From contig CAWHYF010000001.1 in assembly GCA_963833585.1 (NCBI GenBank), forward strand, positions 310,001-374,000: a stretch of DNA of 64,000 nucleotides, given 5' to 3'. Below, one piece after another: positions 63,371 to 64,000 of this stretch; position 1 is the first letter of the stretch; each line of letters begins with the position of its first letter. A program made the position numbers and the translations under genes. Below the pieces are notes generated by a model. It saw only the letters and a list, made by a program, of their open reading frames with translations. It was not told where the DNA came from and ran no database searches. This DNA comes from Bog-756 sp963833585 (GTDB taxonomy: Bacteria; Actinomycetota; Acidimicrobiia; Acidimicrobiales; RAAP-2).

Positions 63371-64000
63371 GTGATCAAGTACCTCGGTTCCAAGCGCCGG
63401 CTGATACCGGCCCTCACCGAGCTGGCCCGCGCCGCCGAGGCCCGCACCGGGCTCGACCTGTTCTGCGGCACCACCCGGGTGGCCCAGGCCTGGAAGAGCC
63501 TGGGGATGGAGGTGACCGCGGTGGACAGCGCCCGGGTGGCCCACGTCCTGGCCCGCTGCTACGTGGCCACCGATCCGATCGCCCGCCCCGATCTCCGGGC
63601 CCGGGCCGCCGAGGCCGTGGACCGGCTCAACCGGGTGGAGGGCCGGGCCGGGTACGTGACCGCCACCTTCTGTGAGGCGTCCCGGTACTTCCGGCCCGAG
63701 AACGGCGCCCGGATCGACGCCGTGCGGGACCTGATCGAGGCCGACTACGCCGAGTCCGACCTCTGGCCGGTGCTGGTCACCAGCCTGTTGGAGGCCGCCG
63801 ACCGGGTCGACTCCACCACCGGCCTGCAGATGGCGTACCTCAAGCAGTGGGCGCCACGGGCCCACCAGCCGATGGTGCTCCGGGTGCCCGGACTGCTGGA
63901 CGGTCCGGGCCGGGCCGTGAAGGGCGACGCCTGCGCCCTGGCCGGGTCGACGGAGCTCGGGACGGTGGACCTGGCCTACCTCGACCCTCCCTACAACCAG
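63371..64000 (+). CDS. D12-class DNA adenine methyltransferase (3' end beyond window)
   Basis: 210 codons are visible and the frame is still open at the window edge. It starts at a GTG with VIKYLGSKRRLIPALTELAR, the SAM-binding motif of D12 enzymes, then GLDLFCGTTRVAQAWKSLGM (motif I, FCG), VTAVDSARVAHVLARCY, and at the edge LAYLDPPYNQ, the DPPY catalytic motif. Such enzymes methylate N6 of adenine, as orphan Dam-type proteins or as part of restriction-modification systems. No restriction enzyme is visible in this window; the region beyond would decide. Confidence 0.88.
   Translation, partial: MIKYLGSKRRLIPALTELARAAEARTGLDLFCGTTRVAQAWKSLGMEVTAVDSARVAHVLARCYVATDPIARPDLRARAAEAVDRLNRVEGRAGYVTATFCEASRYFRPENGARIDAVRDLIEADYAESDLWPVLVTSLLEAADRVDSTTGLQMAYLKQWAPRAHQPMVLRVPGLLDGPGRAVKGDACALAGSTELGTVDLAYLDPPYNQ

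Overview
The window is about 70% GC, uses many GTG and TTG starts, and overlaps genes as ATGA or GTGA. These features and the gene content point to a high-GC actinobacterium. A complete-looking mycofactocin core, a PASTA-type Ser/Thr kinase, a resuscitation-promoting-factor protein and a secreted protein built from 42-residue 'GYWLVASDGG' repeats fit best with the class Acidimicrobiia. That placement is an inference from gene content.

Layout. 0-2.5 kb: a 5'-truncated NuoF-like flavin/Fe-S protein, a 3Fe-4S-type ferredoxin, a DUF998 membrane protein and a cold-shock protein. 2.5-5.5 kb: envelope or secreted proteins, including an Rpf-like cell-wall lytic protein with a long leader and an AT-rich promoter island. 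5.5-13.3 kb: the mycofactocin locus, mftR(+) divergent from mftA-mftB-mftC-mftE-SDR-mftF(-), followed on the same strand by a membrane coiled-coil protein and a GH43-like protein that share a small module; mftD is not present. 13.4-22 kb: rpiB, a frameshifted MtaD-type amidohydrolase, a methyltransferase, two SRPBCC proteins, an acyl-CoA synthetase, a YihY/BrkB membrane protein, an MFS exporter and an Rrf2 regulator. 22-30.6 kb: the repeat protein, a GNAT acetyltransferase, an Fpg/Nei glycosylase, ileS and an FGGY kinase.

30.7-34.4 kb and 37.9-41.6 kb are two parts of a surface-glycan region: nucleotide-sugar dehydrogenase, GT2, NAD-epimerase and methyltransferase, then GT4, WbsX/GH99-like and FkbM. 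leuA lies between them, with a clear leader-peptide attenuator, next to a PlsC-type acyltransferase. 41.6-47 kb is a polyamine-catabolism-like cluster: glutamine-synthetase-type ligase and SDR on one strand, PuuD, PuuC and SDR on the other. 47-54 kb carries an MMPL transporter, a DUF2142 protein, an MFS exporter and an AMP-dependent ligase. 54-59.8 kb is a tightly packed gabD-iscS-mnmA-ligA run. 60-64 kb has a secreted protein, a PknB-like kinase with four PASTA repeats, a Cys/His-rich HIT-like protein and the start of a D12-class adenine methylase.

The most unusual global feature is a set of about 21 inferred reading-frame breaks in 12 otherwise conserved genes, 12 of them between 30.9 and 34.1 kb. 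Every one behaves as a single extra nucleotide. Insertion-type sequencing or assembly error is the simplest explanation. These genes are annotated over their whole span, and their products should be read as the corrected proteins.
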